A stretch of 64,000 nucleotides of DNA, taken from positions 62,001-126,000 of the forward strand of contig JANUWF010001942.1 of the NCBI GenBank assembly GCA_026120185.1, written 5' to 3'. Positions 59,647-64,000 of this stretch are shown here, in pieces (position 1 is the first letter of the stretch; every line of letters begins with the position of its first letter). The stretch is from Voacanga thouarsii (Eukaryota > Streptophyta > Magnoliopsida > Gentianales > Apocynaceae). The notes beneath the pieces are model-generated. The model was not told the DNA's origin. It searched no databases and saw nothing but the letters and a program-made list of their open reading frames with translations. A program made the translations under genes and the position numbers.

Positions 59647-60589
59647 CACTACAAGAAAATTATTAATCTGCCACGAAAATTTGCTACGGAATAAATTTTG
59701 TGGCAATCTACTATGGCATTGCCACGAAAGAAGACAAGACATAGCAAATTGCCGTGGAAAATTAACTGTAGCAAATTCGTAACTATTTGCCATGGATATG
59801 GTAGCAACTAACGATACAAAGATGTTCTATCGCAGAGTCATAGCAAAAAAGGATAAGCGAAAACTTAGCCACCGATTTGCGATGGAAAATTTTCGTGGCA
59901 AAATTATAATATTTTAAAATAAATAAAAAATGGAGAAAATATAGAAGATCTCATCGTAGATCCCTTGCAAATTGCAAAGTGTTTATATCCATCGCAAATC
60001 CCTTGCATTTTGCAAGGGATTTGCCACGGATCTCGTTTATGATTTCATTGACGTGTTCCTTTGCAAATCCTTGGCAGATTATCACGGATTTGTCACGAAA
60101 TTACAAAATTAAACTTATTCCGTGGAAAATCTGTAACAAACTTCCACGGATTTGCGATGGATTTTAAATTGTTCAATTTGTTTGTCGCAAATCCATGGCA
60201 ATTTGCAAGGGATTTGCCACAAAATTTATTTTAAAAAAAAATTGTGCTAATTATTTTGTTATAGTAATTTATATTAATTCTAATATGATGCCTATTAAAG
60301 AACAAAGATAAAATTTTGTATTCATTTATCTCTTTTTAATTCAATACGTTATTATTTGAGTTTTGGACAATGTTTTTATGTTAGTTGTTAAAATTAACAT
60401 TTGTAATATGTGTAACAATTAATAAGAAGCAAAATATATAGGAATGTTAGTTATTTTAAAATTTTTATAAGCCTTTTTATGTGCATTTTAATATATTATG
60501 ATTGAGAATATATCAAAAAATGTATTTGAAAAAATAGAGAGTAAAAGAATGAGCGTGTAATTTTAATATTTTTGGCTTCCCTCTCAAAT

Positions 60590-63500
60590 CCCACGGAATC
60601 ACAAAATTAGACTTATTCCGTGAAAAATCTGTGGCAGATTGCCAGGAATTTGCCACGAACTTTTTTCTTTTTTGTTCTAATTTATTAATTATATTAATTT
60701 GTATTAATTTTTACTCCATACATTTTAAATAACAACGTTGAAATATTTTGTAAGTATCTTGATTTGTTTATTTCCAAATGAATTCATTCTTGAAATGGAA
60801 TTGAAAATAGAATGTATTATTTTTTAGTATCGAAATATATATTTGTATTAAAATAAAAAGTTTTAAAGATACGATATATTTTTTTTTATTTCGACAATAA
60901 AAGCTATTGAAAATGTCAGTGTAATTAAATATATTATCATTGAGAGTATACAAAATGTTAGGTATCTCATGCATATCATATACGGCGCATCGAAAAAATA
61001 AAAAAAAATACCATCCAGGATTCGCATTTGTATGGAAAATAAGACATATATATATAAAACAAAGAAACAAAGATAATAATTTTTACCTTTCTTTGTTTGT
61101 GTGGAAAATAAAATTTTCCTTCTTCGAGTAAGATAGTTGTGGCGCGATCCAGCAATCCTCTTGAAGAATCACCACAAGAGTTGTATGTCCATCCAATATA
61201 ATCACAGTGTGTGATTATCTCTAACAGAAATCCACACAGAGGATCTTACACAAGCACCAAGATTTTCTGTACTAACAGAAAATAACAATGGTGGCTGGGG
61301 TTTAGCTTCCTTGTTCTTCTTGATTAGCAAAACTAGAGAAATAAGAAAAAGAAGAAGAGTCTTAGATTCCCTCTTAAAAGAAGCCACACGAAAGAGAGAG
61401 ATGTATATGAGAACATGAAGATCATATCTCTATTATTGAGAGGATGGCCCCGCACACATTATTTCGTGTGTGTTGATAAAAAGGAGCATTGGCACCCATT
61501 CCTTCATGTGTGTCTTTTTGTTTGTTTTGTATGACTTCTTGCTCAACAATAAAACCACTTTGATTATATCTCATATAACCAAAAGCCTCTACAAAAACCA
61601 CATCTGAGAATTCCAAATAATTCTCCAATTGCAATTGGAACCCATCAAGTTCTCAGAATTATAAATTGGCACATCAATTATAACTAATTATAATTTGGCA
61701 ACATCAACCTCTCTTTCTTGTAATAAACCACACTATGTTATCAAATAACATCTTGAGTATATATTCCTATTTTGTGTGTGATCTATTAGGTTTCCCGATC
61801 AATTGGTAGCAAACATGAATTAATCCAAACGTCTTTGAAATTAATAATCTTTAATTAATTAGAATTAATCCTATTAATTCTAATCAGGATTGATTTATTA
61901 ATTCATCGATTAATAAACTCATATTCTCATATCATGAGCGGTATCTAACAATATATCATGACCACCCAAGAGTCCATGAAGTCAAGTGGCATGACATGAA
62001 CCCTTTAATGACAAACTATAGTGCAATTAACTCATTTCACCATACAATATTTCATTCGGTTCGAAGTACGGAATTAGTGCAAACTCCCTCCAGAATGTAT
62101 ATATTAATTCTAACCCGAATATCATTATACTTGTACAAGGAACCCACTACTCTCAATGTGCCTCAATTGGAACCATTTCCAATACACATACGCCTTGGCC
62201 AAGGACTTATGAGTAGTAATTCCTACTAGTGGCCGTGAGATATTTGCCCCTACTATTAGGAGTGGTAAATCATTTATTGACCCTCTCAACTACTTTCATT
62301 TACCTCACAATGTACCCAATATTCATCTCATAGGCGGCCCTCGATGGAGTTCCAGAGATTGGAATCAAGACACAAGGCTCAGCAAACAAAGTATCTTGGA
62401 GATCTCAAGTATAAGGATACTTATACGTTTGCTATATTAAGATTATATCACTGGCACTAAATAGTTATCCATGTGATTATCTCAAAATTAGGCCATCCAA
62501 TGAACTTGTTCCATTAACAAGCATCCATGTATTAACTTTGATTATCTCAATATTCACGGTTATGAGAACCACTGTCTGATCGAATCAGGAAGTTTAACAC
62601 ATGCTAGTCTTAACGTATTAATGATATCCTGTCTCATTAATACTATGACTAGGGACTATTTAAGTACTAACACCATTCACTATAGTAGGAATCTCATATC
62701 ATGATCTCTATTATGATTTCCTTAACACAGTGTTGTACTAGGGATTTTATCGAACAATTATATTACTTAAAGTAAACAAAAGAAACTGTAAGATAAATAA
62801 TGCCTTTTATTAAAATAAAATGTGTCATATACAATGTACAAGTGATTGCCTCTAGGGTAGAACACTAACACAAAAAAGTATGTTACGCAAAGTAGTGATA
62901 AAAAGAAAGGGGGTAAATTTTTGTTATATGTTCCATGGCAAATCCCTAGCAACCGGCCACAGATTTGCTACAGACCCACAAAATTAGAATAATTCTGTGG
63001 CAAATCCATAGCAAACTGCTAGGGATTTGCCACGGCCTATACTGGTCCGTAGCAAATCTGTGACAGATTGCCAGGGATTTGTCACAGACTTTTTTTTTAG
63101 TTATTAATTGTATTAATTTGTATTAATTTTTGTTCCATACCTTTTAAATAACAACGATGAAATGTTTTATAATTATCTTGATTTGCTTATTTCCAAATGC
63201 ATTCATTCTTGAAATGGAATTGAAAATAGAATGCATTATTTTTTAGTGTCGAAATATATGTTTGTATTAAAATAAAATTTTTTAAAGATACGATATAATT
63301 TTTTTTATTTCTACTATAAAAATCATTGAAAATGTCAGTGTAACTATATTATCATTGAGAGTATATAAAAATATATGTTACGCAAAGTAATGATAAAAAG
63401 AAATGAGTAAATTTTTGTTATGTGTTCTGTGGCAATCAACTACGGATTTACCACGGAATCACAAAATTAGACTTATTCCGTGGCAAATCCGTAGCAAACT

Positions 63501-64000
63501 GCTAGGGTTTTGCCACAGCCTGTACTTGTCCATGGCAAATTGTTAGGGATTTGCCATGGACTTTTTTCTTTTTTGTTCTAATTTATTAATTATATTAATT
63601 TGTATTAATTTTTGTTTCATACCTTTTAAATAACAACGATGAAATATTTTTGTAAGTATCTTGATTTATTTATTTCCAAATGCATTCATTCTTGAAATGG
63701 AATTGAAAATAGAATGTATTATTTTTTAGTGTTAAAATATATGTTTGTATTAAAATAAAAAAATTTAAAGATACAATATAATTTTTTTTTATTTCAACAA
63801 TAAAAGCCATTGAAACTGGCAGTGTAATTAACTATATTATCATTGAGAGTATATAAAAAAGTATGTTATGCAAAATAGTGATAAAAAAAAGGGGATAAAT
63901 TTTTGTTATGTGTTCCATGGAAATCAGCTACGGATTTGCCACGAAATCACAAAATTAGATTTATTCTATGACAAATCCGTAGCCATGTCTGTACTCTTTC
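60590..64000 (+). repeat. About 490-bp tandem repeat inside the CACTA element
   Basis: Units pair a block of TTTGCCACGG-type repeats with a spacer starting TTCTAATTTATTAATTATATT and ending TATTATCATTGAGAGTATA. The TGTTA(C/T)GCAA word recurs at 62881, 63376 and 63864 (periods 495 and 488 bp). An earlier spacer copy at about 60672-60956 is the one split by the solo LTR. The array leaves the window. Confidence 0.85.
60957..62870. repeat. Solo LTR, 1.9 kb, TSD CAAAA, nested in the CACTA element
   Basis: TGTTAGGTATCTCATGC to GTAGAACACTAACA with perfect TG...CA ends. CAAAA lies on both sides (60952-60956 and 62871-62875). The interrupted CACTA repeat unit reads on directly after it. Homologous to 19942-21738. 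Open frames of 60-77 codons inside are not genes. Confidence 0.92.

Larger units (their letters stand above)
59647..64000 (+). mobile_element. CACTA (En/Spm-type) transposon, left end, running past the window
   Basis: It begins CACTACAAGAAAA, the standard plant CACTA terminal repeat. Very many subterminal repeats around TTTGCCACGGA/TCCGTGGCAAA in both orientations follow (59670-60240, 60590-60660, 62930-63090, 63425-63560, 63915-63985). These are the usual transposase-binding arrays. No transposase is seen in the visible 4.35 kb, about 1.9 kb of which is a later solo LTR. The right end and the 3-bp TSD (candidate TTC at 59644-59646) cannot be checked here. Confidence 0.82.

Noticed and set aside
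59647..64000. CRISPR-like array from the repeated TTTGCCACGGA words
   Set aside because: Repeats are irregular, in both orientations and variable in spacing, next to a CACTA terminus in plant DNA.

Overview
The window looks like nuclear DNA of a eudicot plant. It is AT-rich, has long intergenic gaps and abundant dinucleotide microsatellites, contains plant-specific gene families (a U-box E3 ligase, the organelle exonuclease DPD1, HD2 histone deacetylase fragments), and is dominated by plant transposon classes: Copia, Gypsy, hAT, Mutator-like, CACTA, RTE LINE and Helitron. Only two genes look intact. One is an intronless PUB20/21-type U-box gene (5684-7024, minus). The other is a three-exon DPD1-like DEDDh exonuclease gene (45338-49663, minus).

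Layout: 1-5.6 kb holds long-LTR relics with GGGTATTACA ends and no gene. 5.7-7.1 kb is the U-box gene and its TATA box. 7.1-14.1 kb is intergenic, with a 3-copy tandem repeat, an RTE LINE 3' end and microsatellites. 14.1-15.8 kb is a short, internally deleted Copia element with both LTRs and target-site duplications (TSDs). 15.9-31.5 kb is a stack of LTRs and DNA transposons: a solo LTR at 19.9-21.7 kb; a hAT-type element at 23.6-26.0 kb carrying its own solo LTR; a dead hAT transposase at 26.9-29.0 kb; and a Gypsy protease remnant cut by a Copia LTR. 31.5-38.1 kb has a decayed Copia gag, a rearranged second Copia, an RTE LINE in the inverted form expected of twin priming, and a TTF-zinc-finger hAT pseudogene. 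38.5-44.1 kb is a structurally complete Copia with about 1% LTR divergence but a broken polyprotein.

45.3-51.5 kb is the DPD1-like gene. Its 3.2 kb first coding intron carries a 984-bp Mutator-like element with a perfect 9-bp TSD, and a 144-bp tandem duplication. 51.5-54.7 kb is AT-rich and shows nothing.

54.7-64.0 kb is the most notable part, a nested set of insertions. A minus-strand Copia fragment (LTR, reverse transcriptase and RNase H) was split twice: a 3.5 kb Helitron (54870-58404) entered its LTR, and a CACTA element (from 59647, running off the window) entered its reverse transcriptase region. The CACTA in turn holds a 1.9 kb solo LTR of the same family as the one at 19.9 kb. The Helitron carries genomic fragments of at least three unrelated genes: CCT6 (chaperonin zeta) exon 1, several exons of an HD2 histone deacetylase, and two exons of an unidentified gene.

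All family names come from reading motifs by eye; no database search was possible. TSDs, LTR ends, splice sites and catalytic residues were read directly from the sequence.
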